A stretch of 64,000 nucleotides of DNA from CAUZIZ01 sp965219855 (GTDB taxonomy: Bacteria; Acidobacteriota; UBA6911; RPQK01; JAJDTT01). This document shows positions 9,923 to 19,684 of this stretch, piece by piece. Position numbers and translations under genes: made by a program. The DNA lies in assembly GCA_965219855.1 (NCBI GenBank), contig CBDCOR010000006.1, positions 124,001 through 188,000 on the forward strand, written 5' to 3'. The notes under the pieces were generated by a model. The model was given only the letters and a program-made list of their open reading frames with translations, was not told where the DNA came from and searched no databases. The first letter of the stretch is position 1. Every line of letters begins with the position of its first letter.

Positions 9923-10542
9923 TTTCTTTCTCCTTGATTTTCCGCGCAGCGGCGATCCTCTTTCGCGTGTGCTCAATGAATCCACTTCTTCAGTTTGGCG
10001 AAACCCGCGTTTCCCATTCACTACGAAGGACCCCAGCCTATTGTTGGCCTCCAGGATTTACAGGCGCTCCTTCCCAAAGTCTGAGGAACTCCATTGCCTG
10101 CTCAGAAGTGTGCAGATAGGCATAGCATGCTACGTGGCGACCCACTCTTCGGAAGGGAACGGGTCGTCCGGTATCCAGGCCTCGAAAGAAAAGTGTGTTG
10201 CCCATGACCTTTTCGTCGGCCTGGTCTGGAGCAAGTGCCTCTCCATATTGCTCCTTGGCCTCCCGGCCGAAACGCAGATCGGCTCCGGCCCGCTGTCCCA
10301 GGATCCCAGTCCCGGTGCCATCGACAAAGAGGTCGGCACCCAGCTGGAAGCTCTTCTCTGTCCCCAGCTGGATGCAGTACACGGACTCGATCTGAGATGG
10401 ATTCTCATCTGGACCCGGAAAATTCCGCCATTATCGCCTATCCTGAAGGGACTACAAGCCAGCCTTGCTTCACTACAGGTTTTTAGGGGAGTATAGCTAT
10501 AGCTGTCTCAATGAGATAGAGAAAGGAGGCCCTCTGAGTCAG
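9923..10542. other. Degraded intergenic region
   Basis: Outside the oxidoreductase fragment at 10038-10430 I see no intact gene. The last 20 bases hold the ribosome site (AGAAAGGAGG) for the ceramidase-like gene. Confidence 0.5.
10038..10430 (-). pseudogene. FAD-dependent oxidoreductase fragment
   Basis: An internal piece of an FAD-dependent oxidoreductase of the type that often sits beside secreted hydrolases in these genomes. Recognisable parts are the FVDGTGTGILGQRAGAD flavin-binding segment followed by FGREAKEQYGE and KVMGNTLFFR. There is no N-terminal Rossmann GxGxxG segment and no C-terminal half, and the frame has no proper start. It stops after about 115 codons. I infer a remnant from a deletion. 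Confidence 0.65.
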
Positions 10543-12063
10543 ATGGTCAACAGACTTCAGTTTGAAGCGTCGCGCAGGGGCTTCCTTCGCGCCCTAGGGT
10601 CCTCGTTGGCGTGGCCGACTTGGGGGCCTGCACTCGGAGGCGACGATAAGGATCAGGTAGTGGTGGGTCGGGGTCGCCTGGAGGTTGCTGCGGCGCGCTT
10701 CGATTGTACTCCTCCTTTGGGTGTTCCCTCACCTACCTTAGGCTTGAATCCGGTGGTCCGGCAGATCCAGGGTCCCATGGAAACCCGCCTCTTCGCGCTC
10801 AGACAGGGCAGCCTCACAGTCGGTTGGGCCAACAGCGACTACAATATCGCGGGCCCAGGCAGGCGCTTGCTGTCGGAAGCCCTGAACCTGCCTGCGGAAC
10901 AGACTGTGGTTTCCGTCAGCCACAATCATTCGATTGTCACGGCCGGCGGCCTCTCCAATAATGCTCGGGGATTCGGGTCACGATTCTTCCGCGACTTCAG
11001 GGAAGCCGCGCGCTCCCTTCCGAGCCGTTTTGAGCCTGTTAGCCTGTCCTGGGCCGTGGAAGAAGAGGGGTCCATCACCTACAACCGCAAGGGCCGGAGA
11101 CAGGACGGCTCCACCTATTTCATGCGGGAGGAAGACCGCATCAAGCTGGGAGACTTCGAGGGCGCCATCGACCCTCTTGCGACGCTACTGCGCTTCGACC
11201 GGACCAATGGAGATCCCCTCCTTCTACTGGGACACTTTACAGGACATCCCGTCGTCTCCTACAACCTGGAAGAGCCGGTCATCAATCCTGACTACTCGGG
11301 GTGGGCCATCATGGACTTGCTAGAGTCCTTCTATCCGTTTCGGCCGGTCGGGGTCTTTCTGCAAGGCTGCGCCGGAGACATCAGCGCAAAAGGTATGTTC
11401 GATGGTCCTGTTAGAGCAAGAGCAGCCGGCGCCCGTCTGGGGGAGAGCTTCATCCGGGCCTCAGACAAGACGACGGCAGTCCGGACTGCTGCCCTGGGGC
11501 TGGCTCGAGGCACCGCCCAGGTTCCTTTCGGACCTCTGCCCTCCGTCCGGGAGCTCAAGCGGCAGCGAGAGGAGTTGCTGGATTTTCAGAGAAGGGCCGA
11601 GGCAGGAGACGAGGATACACTGCGGGTACTGGGTTACAACTTCTCAGCTTACATGGAGATGAAGTACCGCAGGAACCTGGCGCGACCCCTGCTGAGATGG
11701 ACGGATTGGGCCCTGGAGGTTCACGAGAAAGGAACCGCCTTGCCCGACTCGCTGCCGCTGCCGCTGCAAGTCGTGGCGTTGGGCGAGGCGGCAATCGTAA
11801 CAATACCCTGCGAGGCCTTTTCTTCCATCGGCATCCGGATCCGCCAGCGGAGTCCCTTCCAGGTGACCATACCTGCCGCCTACAGTAACGGCTCTCTTGG
11901 TTATATTGGGGCCAGCGAGGATGTAGGGGACCGCGAGTACATGTCGGCTTTCTACCGCTATACCCGCAGACCTCCCTTTGCCCGGCCCGCCGGGGACGCC
12001 ATCGTCCACAAGGCTGTCGAATTGTTGGAGAAAGCCCGAGACGCCATGAAGGAGAGCGTCTAG
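10543..12063 (+). CDS. Neutral/alkaline ceramidase-like secreted protein (Tat signal)
   Basis: Predicted exported hydrolase related to the N-terminal domain of neutral non-lysosomal ceramidases. I chose ATG 10543 because AGAAAGGAGG lies 13-22 bases upstream and the protein then begins with a twin-arginine signal (SRRGFLRA, then a short hydrophobic stretch ending ALGG). Likely zinc and catalytic segments are VSVSHNHSIVTAG, LLGHFTGHPVVSYN and FLQGCAGDISAK, the pattern seen in this family. The roughly 506-residue length fits the single-domain bacterial form. The substrate may be a lipid or amide other than ceramide. A stretch of 224 bp without recognisable features separates it from the next gene. 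Confidence 0.75.
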   Translation: MVNRLQFEASRRGFLRALGSSLAWPTWGPALGGDDKDQVVVGRGRLEVAAARFDCTPPLGVPSPTLGLNPVVRQIQGPMETRLFALRQGSLTVGWANSDYNIAGPGRRLLSEALNLPAEQTVVSVSHNHSIVTAGGLSNNARGFGSRFFRDFREAARSLPSRFEPVSLSWAVEEEGSITYNRKGRRQDGSTYFMREEDRIKLGDFEGAIDPLATLLRFDRTNGDPLLLLGHFTGHPVVSYNLEEPVINPDYSGWAIMDLLESFYPFRPVGVFLQGCAGDISAKGMFDGPVRARAAGARLGESFIRASDKTTAVRTAALGLARGTAQVPFGPLPSVRELKRQREELLDFQRRAEAGDEDTLRVLGYNFSAYMEMKYRRNLARPLLRWTDWALEVHEKGTALPDSLPLPLQVVALGEAAIVTIPCEAFSSIGIRIRQRSPFQVTIPAAYSNGSLGYIGASEDVGDREYMSAFYRYTRRPPFARPAGDAIVHKAVELLEKARDAMKESV

Positions 12064-12287
12064 AGGAACGCTGAATGTCCATGGCAGGACTAAACGGAGA
12101 TTGAATAAGGTGATCGGTGGTTCTATGGTGGTAGCGGCCTTTGTCAATGTGAGCACCGGTTTTTGCATACCCTCCTTCATCTATGGAAAAGTTTTCGGGA
12201 ACCGACCTCTTGCGATTGAAAACGAGGGTCTTCGACTTGTGTAAGAACGGTGTGGGAGCTTCGAGATACTGAGAAGGAGACAGCGAC

Positions 12288-13555
12288 GTGTTAGGGGAGC
12301 GGCTTGATTGGAGGGTGGGGGTAGCGATCCTGGCGACGCCACTCCTGGTGGGATGGGGAGGCGAGCGAGAGCCTCAGAGCAAGGCCACTTGGAGGGACGA
12401 CGCGACCAACCTGGAGGTCGTTCGCAAGCTCAATCGGGCCTATCGTCTGATGCCCTTCAGTTGGGAGTTTGAGGGGGTTGTGGACGAGTCACCCTTGGAA
12501 TTGGAGTGGGCTGTGGGGCGGGACCTCCCGCTAGCGTGGAAGGGAGGGGTAGCCTGCGCGATCGGCGAGGAGATCGTACTGGCTGGTGGACTCTGGATGC
12601 CAGGTAGGCTCAATCGAACCCTGGCCTACCATCTGAACAAAGGTACCTACCGAGAACTTCCTCCCCCTCCCATCCGGCCTCAGTACACCCAGGGAACCTG
12701 TGATGACCAAGCTCTGTACGTCGTGGGCGGCCTCGGCTCCGGAAGCCGGGTCCTGAAGCTGTCCCAGGATGCAAGTGGATTCTGGAAATGGACCGATCTG
12801 CCACCCTTGCCTCCTGAGGAGGGCAAGGGAAGGTGGGTGGGCACCGTCGGCATCGATGCCGGAAAGTGGGTGATCCTGGTAGGGGGCTCACCCACCGGGA
12901 CTTCCTACGAGAATCGAACCCGGCCACAGCTCGCCGACTATCGCTTGCGCATGGACCACCCAGACTTGGCATGGGAGCGGTGAGCCCCTACCCCGGTGGC
13001 CCCCGAGGGGTGTTGCAGTCGGCGCTGCTTGGAGGTCGTCTGTACGTTTTCGGGGGATCCCACACGGTGCAGGAAATGCGCTCCACCAACGTAGAGTTGT
13101 CGGCCGAGTACGGTCTCAGGGCTCCCTACGGTGGCGTTCCCAATCGTCGTGATGTCTACGCCTACGATCCCGAGACCGATAGCTGGGAGAGGCTGCGCAA
13201 CCTCCCTTTCCCACTCTTCGGCGGCCACTCGGTGGTGGCCCGGGATCGATACATTCTCCTGATGGGCAGTGCCGACTATCCCACCTTCCGGGTGGGGAAA
13301 GCCAAGAGCAACGTAGGGATCGAGATCAAGGGAGGAGAGTCATCCTCGCGCTGGAGAGGCTACAGAGACCGGGTTCTGTGCTATGACGTCGACCGTGATG
13401 AGTACTCTAGTCTCGGAGTCATGCCCTATGGCGTCGCGACGACACCTTGGGTCCTGGTGGGTTCAAGGGTATATGGATTCGGCGGAGAGCCCTCCCATGG
13501 CTACAACCTGAACACAGAGACGGTCCTACAGATCGGCACCCTGATCTGGCGCTGA
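12288..13555 (+). pseudogene. Kelch-repeat protein with a one-base frameshift
   Basis: Predicted exported Kelch beta-propeller related to N-acetylneuraminate epimerase-type propellers. The first frame (12288-12983) covers a hydrophobic N-terminus and about three blades (LYVVGGLG, WVILVGGSP). It breaks at 12979-12983, where CGGTGAGCC reads as a stop. The next frame picks up at once as SPYPGGPRGVLQSALL and gives LYVFGG, YDPETDSWERL and a final VYGFGG blade before the stop at 13555. Restoring one G in the GG run would join them as 423 codons. The sialate O-acetylesterase gene starts 28 bp downstream, so the two may have been co-transcribed. Confidence 0.8.
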
Positions 13556-13583
13556 CTGCCTTGGCATCCCGGAGGAATTCTTC

Positions 13584-15122
13584 ATGAGCAATCGACGAAC
13601 ATCGTGGATACTTCTTGCCACCGTCCTGGCTGCTCTGGCCTTGAGTGGACGGGTCTCGGCTGAGGTCAGCCTGCCAGCCCTCATATCCGATCACATGCTC
13701 CTGCAGCAGGAAGTTCCGGTGAGGATCTGGGGCTGGGCCAATCCGGGGGAGCAGGTACGCGTCCGGTTCGGGGGACAGAACGTCTTAGCTGTTGCCGACT
13801 CGCTGGGAGGCTGGGAGGCTTTCCTGGCACCCCTGGAGGCAGGTGGACCCTTTCAGATGGTGGTCTCGGGAGAGAACACCATTACCTTGACTGATGTCTT
13901 GGTGGGCGAGGTTTGGGTAGCCTCGGGTCAGTCCAATATGGTCTGGTCCGTCGAGCGCTCCCGGGATGCCGAGGCCGAAGTTGCGCAGGCCGAATTTCCT
14001 CGCATTCGCCTGTTCAAGGTGGCGCTGAAGGTTGCGGAGCAGCCCCTGGAGGACGTCGAGGGCAGCTGGCAGAAGTGTTCTTCGCAGTCAGTAGCTGATT
14101 TCTCCGCAGTCGGCTACTTCTTTGCACGCCATCTGTATCAGAAGAGGAGGCACCCCGTGGCTGTGATCCAGACTGCCTGGGGCGGCACTCCCTCCGAGTC
14201 CTGGACCAGCCGGCTCCGCCTTGCCTCCGAGGCAAATCTGGCACCGGTACTCGAGAATTGGGAAAGAGTGCTAGCAGAATACCCGGCGAAGGGACGAGAA
14301 CACCAGAAAGCGCTTCAGCAGTGGGAGAGACAAGTGCACACTGCCCGCCAGAAAGGCGGGGAAGAGCCCCGCAAACCCCGGCAACCTCAGGGCCCGGGCC
14401 ATCCCTGGACCCCGGGGGGGCTGTACAACGCCATGATAGCTCCCATAACACCTTATGCTATCCGGGGCGCTATCTGGTACCAGGGCGAGAACAACGCCCA
14501 CCGCGCGCAGGGGTACCTTTACCGTTCTCTGTTTCCTGCCTTGATCCACGACTGGAGAGAGCAGTGGGGTCTCGGAGCCTTCCCCTTCTTGTTTGTGCAG
14601 CTGGCCAATTTCCGCAAGACGCCACCCCAGAGCCAGTGGCCAGAGCTAAGAGAGGCTCAGCTCATGACGCTGGATCTCCGAAACACTGCTATGGCCGTCA
14701 CCATAGACGTCGGCAATCCCCTGGACATCCATCCGATAAACAAGCAGGACGTGGGTGAGCGCCTGGCCCTGGGTGCGCGCCGAGTGGCCTACGGCGAGAA
14801 TGTGGTTCACTCGGGGCCCCTTTACCGGCAGCTTTCGAGAGAGCGACAGCACCTTCGAGTTTGGTTCGATCATGTAGGCGGAGGATTGAGTGTCAAGGAT
14901 GGCCCGAACCTGAAAGGCTTCGTCATCTCTGGAGACGATAAGCAGTTCGTCCCGGCGGCCGCCCACGTCGATGGGACCACGGTCGTACTTTCGAGTCCCC
15001 AGGTGGCCAACCCGGTCGCGGTCCGGTATGCCTGGGAGGACAGTCCCATCTGCAATCTATACAACGCCGAAGGACTTCCCGCTTCTCCCTTCCGCAGCGA
15101 CGACTGGCGCGACGTGCCGTGA
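13584..15122 (+). CDS. Sialate O-acetylesterase-like secreted SGNH esterase
   Basis: Predicted periplasmic or secreted carbohydrate esterase that removes acetyl groups, possibly from sialic acids or other sugars. ATG 13584 follows a GGAGG site and gives a cleavable signal peptide (LLATVLAALALSGRVSA). Catalytic blocks are all present: VASGQSNM with the nucleophile Ser, VIQTAWGGTPSESW, AIWYQGENNA, and the DIHPINKQDVGERLA block with the Asp-x-His pair. The 512-residue length is normal. It follows a broken Kelch gene; Kelch propellers and sialate esterases are commonly linked in sugar-acid catabolism, and the Kelch-symporter fusion at 28.8 kb points the same way. Confidence 0.9.
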   Translation: MSNRRTSWILLATVLAALALSGRVSAEVSLPALISDHMLLQQEVPVRIWGWANPGEQVRVRFGGQNVLAVADSLGGWEAFLAPLEAGGPFQMVVSGENTITLTDVLVGEVWVASGQSNMVWSVERSRDAEAEVAQAEFPRIRLFKVALKVAEQPLEDVEGSWQKCSSQSVADFSAVGYFFARHLYQKRRHPVAVIQTAWGGTPSESWTSRLRLASEANLAPVLENWERVLAEYPAKGREHQKALQQWERQVHTARQKGGEEPRKPRQPQGPGHPWTPGGLYNAMIAPITPYAIRGAIWYQGENNAHRAQGYLYRSLFPALIHDWREQWGLGAFPFLFVQLANFRKTPPQSQWPELREAQLMTLDLRNTAMAVTIDVGNPLDIHPINKQDVGERLALGARRVAYGENVVHSGPLYRQLSRERQHLRVWFDHVGGGLSVKDGPNLKGFVISGDDKQFVPAAAHVDGTTVVLSSPQVANPVAVRYAWEDSPICNLYNAEGLPASPFRSDDWRDVP

Positions 15123-15275
15123 GGCAAGATTCCAAATCCCAAGTACCGACTAGGGAGAAGGGCGGCCGAGGGCCGACATGCGATGCGGCCGTCCGAGAGG
15201 TGGGTAGGGATTTGGTTATGCCATCAGAAACTCAAGAGCAGCGACTGTGATGACCACTCGCACCAACCGTCTCTC

Positions 15276-16676
15276 TCAATTCCCTCCGGCGGCGAAAGAG
15301 CCAGAGGAGAGGCTTGACCTCTGAATGCCCCTCTGAGTTCGGAGTGACATCCCAGCCACGTCCGTGTCGCTGACGACTACCGCGCTTCCTGAAAACACGT
15401 CTGTGTCCAGCTCAAAGAAAGGGAGGACGAACTGCGCCGTTTGGGTTCCTGGGGCAAGAGCTAGCGACTTCTGAGCGACTTCCACCTCTTGGGAATCTTT
15501 TAGAGAAATTGTCAGGTTGGCAGTCTGGTCGGTCGGGTTGACGAAGGCAAAGGCTGTGTCGAAACCTTCAGCAGTCCGGCTGACATTCAGCACATGGGAG
15601 GTGCTTACCTCAGATGCTCTGATGCCGGCTTCCCCGGCGAGAGTGCGAATGGGAGCCGCTGGACCCTGAAGTTGGCTTCCGCGGCTGGCAGCCCTTTCGT
15701 TTTCGAAGGTGGAGTATATAGTAGAAACCGAGACCGGCTGGCTTCCTCGAACCAGGGCCCAGGCTACTTGTAGGTCCCCACCGTTGTCATTGACCTCCAG
15801 ATTGGGGTTCGAGTCGGCCGCTGTGTTGTCGCCACCGCCCCGAACCTCCAGTTGAAGGCTGGAATAAGCGGGTACCACAAAGCGATGGTCACTATCGAGA
15901 ATTTGGTTGATCTCGACCGGGAGGACAGCACCAGTCGCGACCTCAAAAAATGCAAAGTCAACATCGACTGGTTGACCATGAGGGTTATTAACTTCGATGA
16001 GGCTTTCGATCGTCAGCAAATTGTCTGCACCGAAGGGGATGTGAGGGAGAACGTGGGCGTTGATCAATAGAAGTAGATTCCTGTGAACCTGCAGGGAAAG
16101 ATCATCAAAGAAAATGTCTATAGGCACATTAAAGGCAAATTCATCTAGACCTGTCAGGGGAGGTAGAATGTCGAGATCGATGACGAAGGAAAAGAGCCCG
16201 GCAGTCGAATGAGAATCTTCCGGGTAGGTGATGTTGAGCTGAGTTGGGGCCGCTGACTCACCCGTGAGGCCGTTGTCAGAGGAGACGAGTTCCCCGCTGA
16301 TCTCATTCGAATCAAAGGTACCAGAGTTGTTGAAATCGATATAGAAGCGAGTCTCGTCTGTTCGCAAAATGTTAAATTTGCGTTCAAATGCTCCCACCAA
16401 ATCCTCGTTGATTATGAGCGCCCCAATCTGCTCCTGACCGAAGCTTGAGAACGGGACCGGTAACCCGACCTGGATCCTTTGAGGCGTGATAGCGGGCTGG
16501 GCAATCTCAACCAAGATCCTCAGTCCCCCTTCGAGAATTGCAGCGATGGCAAGTGGGTACTCGCCGGGTTCCAACTCCGGGTCGCCGTCTAGAACAGGAC
16601 ATCCGTGAACACCCAAGCTGACCAACGTCAGACCTACCAAAGAGGCGGTTGCGGCCAGTTTTCGAATCACACTCAT
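15276..16676 (-). CDS. Secreted protein of unknown function
   Basis: 466 residues with an N-terminal signal (ATASLVGLTLVSLGVHGC), where the Cys could be a lipoprotein site. The start ATG 16676 has a strong AAGGAGG site on the minus strand. The rest is acidic, low in Lys and rich in beta-type sequence. An EF-like stretch (FYIDFNNSGTFDSNEISG) could bind calcium. Near residues 340-440, HVLNVSRTAEGFDTAFAFVN resembles bacterial repeat proteins with immunoglobulin-like folds. I cannot assign a family. It is intact and stands between the esterase and a decayed DUF1501 gene. Confidence 0.7.
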   Translation of the reverse strand: MSVIRKLAATASLVGLTLVSLGVHGCPVLDGDPELEPGEYPLAIAAILEGGLRILVEIAQPAITPQRIQVGLPVPFSSFGQEQIGALIINEDLVGAFERKFNILRTDETRFYIDFNNSGTFDSNEISGELVSSDNGLTGESAAPTQLNITYPEDSHSTAGLFSFVIDLDILPPLTGLDEFAFNVPIDIFFDDLSLQVHRNLLLLINAHVLPHIPFGADNLLTIESLIEVNNPHGQPVDVDFAFFEVATGAVLPVEINQILDSDHRFVVPAYSSLQLEVRGGGDNTAADSNPNLEVNDNGGDLQVAWALVRGSQPVSVSTIYSTFENERAASRGSQLQGPAAPIRTLAGEAGIRASEVSTSHVLNVSRTAEGFDTAFAFVNPTDQTANLTISLKDSQEVEVAQKSLALAPGTQTAQFVLPFFELDTDVFSGSAVVVSDTDVAGMSLRTQRGIQRSSLSSGSFAAGGN

Positions 16677-16821
16677 GAGTCCCCTCCTTTTTCTAAGAAG
16701 TGAAGTTTCGGAAAGAATTTCAATACGGTCCTCAAATTGGACGTAATCTCGTCCTGATCAATGCCACGGAATGACAGATTCCGAAGGCCGCAAAGGGGGC
16801 AAGGACTAACGGTCGACCTAC

Positions 16822-18264
16822 TCATGCGAGAATCGGCTGAATGACCTCGCCGTAAACGTCGGTCAAGCGATAGTCACGACCATTGAAGCGATAGGTCAAG
16901 CGCTTGTGATCCATGCCCATTAGATGCAGGATCGTCGCGTGTAGGTCGTGGACGCTCACGCGCTTGTGGACCGCTTTGTAACCGAACTCATCCGTCGCGC
17001 CGTAATGCACGCCGCCGCGGATACCGCCTCCGGCGAACCAGGTCGTAAAGGCGTTTGGATTATGGTCTCGGCCGCTTGAACCCTGTGAATCTGAGGTGCG
17101 GCCGAACTCGCCGCCACAGATGATCAGCGTCGAATCGAGCAGGCCGTGACTCTTGAGGTCGGTCAATAGAGCTGCGATGGGCTGATCTACCTCGGCTGCG
17201 AAACCAGAGTGATTGCCCCGCAGGTCAGCGTGGGCGTCCCAGCTCTTCGCATTGTCAGTGCCACCACTATAAATCTGCACGAACCTTACCCCCTGCTCGA
17301 CCAGCCGTCTGGCGATCAGGCATTGTCTTCCGAAGTGTGCGCATTCGTTGTTGTCCAATCCGTAGAGCCGATGCGTCTCTGGCGACTCGCGGCTGATATC
17401 AAACGTTTCCGGCGCCGACACTTGCATACGGAACGCGAGCTCGAACGATTCAATGCGGGCAGCTAACTCGGTTTCGCCAGCATAGCGTTCCTGGTGTTTG
17501 CGGTTCAGCTGTTGCAGGATGTCGAGCATCCTTCGCTGCAACTTCGGCGTCTGATCACGAAATCGGAAGAGATCGTCGATCGGTGGGCCGGCATCGTTGA
17601 TTCTCATGCCCTGGTAGACGCTTGGCAGAAAGCCCGCACCCCAGAGTAGGGCGTGACCCTTGGGAAGCCCTCTTCCCCGAGCATCGGTCATCACGACAAA
17701 CCCGGGCAGGTTTTCGTTTTCCGTTCCGAGCCCATAGGTGGCCCACGAACCTACGCCGGGAAAGCCCATGCTATTCAGTCCGGTGTTGATCTGGAACAGG
17801 GCAGGCGTGTGGTTATTCGACTCGGTATAGCAGGAGTGGACGAAGGCCATCTCGTCGACGTGACCCGCCAAGTTAGGAAAGATTTCGGAGACCCAGGTGC
17901 CGGACTCGCCATGCTAACTGAATCGAAATGGCGAAGCCAGAAGTTTCCCGCTGGTCAGGAAGAAGCCGGTCTTCTTGTCGGCGCCGTCCAGCGGTTCACC
18001 GTCGCGCTTCTGCAACTCGGGTTTGTAGTCCCAGGTATCCATCTGTCCGGGACCGCCATTGAGCATGATCCAGATGATCGACTTCGCCTGGGACTCGAAA
18101 TGAGGCGGCCTGGGCGCGAGTGGTTTTGATCGGTCGACGCTCGCAGACAGCAGAGGTGGAGCCAGCAGCCCAGCCTGGTCTAGAAGAGCGCCCAAAGCGA
18201 GTGCTCCACAACCCATGCCCGTACGCCGAAGGAGCTCACGTCGCGAGAGACCTGATCGATACAT
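16822..18264 (-). pseudogene. DUF1501 protein with an in-frame TAG at a conserved Gln
   Basis: DUF1501 proteins are exported, sulfatase-fold proteins encoded beside PSD1 cytochromes; their reaction is not established. The gene starts ATG 18264 with a Tat signal (SRRELLRRTGMGCGALALG) and reads to TAG at 17914-17916. The same frame then gives HGESGTWVSEIFPNLAGHVD and continues to the stop at 16822, a normal 480 residues in all. Relatives have FAQHG or FSQHG where this protein has FRFS-stop-HG, so a CAG to TAG change is likely. Downstream blocks are intact (LIICGGEFGRTSD, GGGIRGGVHYG, HVHDLHATILH-type ending). The decayed PSD1 gene lies 36 bp upstream. Confidence 0.88.
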
Positions 18265-18300
18265 CTCTTACCTCACTGCTGTAAAACCAGTTTGCCCTGG

Positions 18301-19455
18301 TCATTCCACATAAATGAATTCATCAGAGGAAATCAACAATTGGCAGAAGTCCTTGATCGCATGCAGTCGCGATGCATCGGCATAACCAGATTCCTCATAC
18401 GTCACTGTCTGCAGCGTCAGAAACTCGCGCACCTGTTGAAGCTCCTGGGCGTGAGCTGGCCGCGCCAGTGTGGTCAGGAAGCCGGCATGGATCAGGTCGT
18501 CAGGCGCCTGATCGCTGCCGCTGTGAATGCGGCGAGCGAGGGCCTGAGCATAAGCGTGAACATGTGGATTGTTCATCATCAAAAGCGCCTGCAGGGCGAC
18601 CGTCGTAGGGCATATCCTCGTTGAGAGCTCAAATCACGAAGTCGCGGTAGTGATAGGCCTCGGGCCGGTCTTCGTCTTGTTCAAAGCCGTTGCTCTCGGC
18701 GAATCGGACCACGTCGAGCCAGTAGCGGGCCCAACGCTCGCCGTAATGCTGACTCCCCAGCAGTTCATCGACCAGTCGTTCATACGCTTCTGGTGCCTCC
18801 TCGGACACGAAGGCCTCGGTTTTGTCCGGCGAAGGCGGAAGACCCGTCAGCCCAAAGTACGCGCGCGCCGCAACAGGGTACGACGGTCAGCAATAGGACT
18901 GGGTTCAACTCCGGCGGCTTGCTGGCGGGCCAGAATAAAGCGATCGATTGGAGTAAGTGCCCACTCGGCCTCCGGAACCTCGGGAGGTTCGTAGTTGCCC
19001 AAAGGCAGAAATGACCAGAACAGCTGGCCAGCATCGACGTCCACGGACCTCGGTGTGGCGGCACCGTCTCGAGGATCCGGTGTGCCGATCTCGACCCAGC
19101 GGACGAAATCAGCGATTACTGAGCCAGGCAGCTTGCCATCAGGCGGCATTTGGAGGGATTCATGCCGAATCGCTTCGATCAGCAGGCTGTCTCCCAGGTT
19201 GCCGAGGACTACTGCTGGACCCCTCTTACCCCCGGCACGTACTGCCTGACGAGTATCCAGCAACAGACCGGCTTGGACCTTCTTGGCGCCAGTCGAATGA
19301 CACTTGTAGCAACGCTCAACCAACACCGGGCGAATTTTCTGCTCGAAGAACTTCGCTCCATCCACATCTGTCTGACTGGCGGCGTTCCCGCCACAGAGAA
19401 GGAAGATTGCCACCCATGCGATTCGATCGAAACGGCGCTGAAGCTTAACCTGGTG
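18301..19455 (-). pseudogene. PSD1 (cytochrome-like DUF1549/DUF1553) gene with frameshift, stop and large internal deletion
   Basis: Remnant of a PSCyt1-PSCyt2-PSD1 protein, partner of the DUF1501 gene. The N-terminal haem domain is present (CYKCHSTGAKKVQ, MPPDGKLPG), then PIDRFILARQQ. The frame breaks at 18860-18868, a CGCGCGCGC tract, and resumes as YFGLTGLPPSP. A TGA at 18629-18631 follows DFVI, where relatives have Arg. After ALNEDMPYD the sequence jumps near 18600 straight to ALQALLMMNNPHVHAYAQAL and the C-terminal end (SSDEFIYVE). Compared with the intact gene at 43307-46060, about 500 central residues are gone. The start is unclear because no ATG precedes the signal-like WVAIFLLCGG. 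Confidence 0.88.
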
Positions 19456-19489
19456 CTTGGCCAGTTCTTCGGCCCTTCGCAGCGTATGG

Positions 19490-19620
19490 GAAGCCTGAAG
19501 CGCGAGCGAGGGGTTGGGGTGCAGCGAGATGCGTGGATGAAGGGGCCTGAAGTGCAGGAAAGCACCCAGTCGGGAAGATTTGTGGCGCTCCCCAACCCCT
19601 CGCTTGCGCTTCAGGCCTTC
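19490..19620. repeat. Long inverted repeat (about 30-bp arms)
   Basis: Arms 19490-19519 (GCCTGAAGCGCGAGCGAGGG) and 19588-19620 (CCCTCGCTTGCGCTTCAGGC) are nearly perfect inverted copies separated by about 70 bases. It lies between the 5' end of the decayed PSD1 gene and the 3' end of an aldo/keto reductase, both on the minus strand. It could fold in RNA and act on either gene, or be a mobile repeat. Confidence 0.8.
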
Positions 19621-19684
19621 ATGAATCGGAAATAGCTGCCCTGGAGGAAACAGTTTCTTCCTGAATAATCCGGCAAAATGCATG

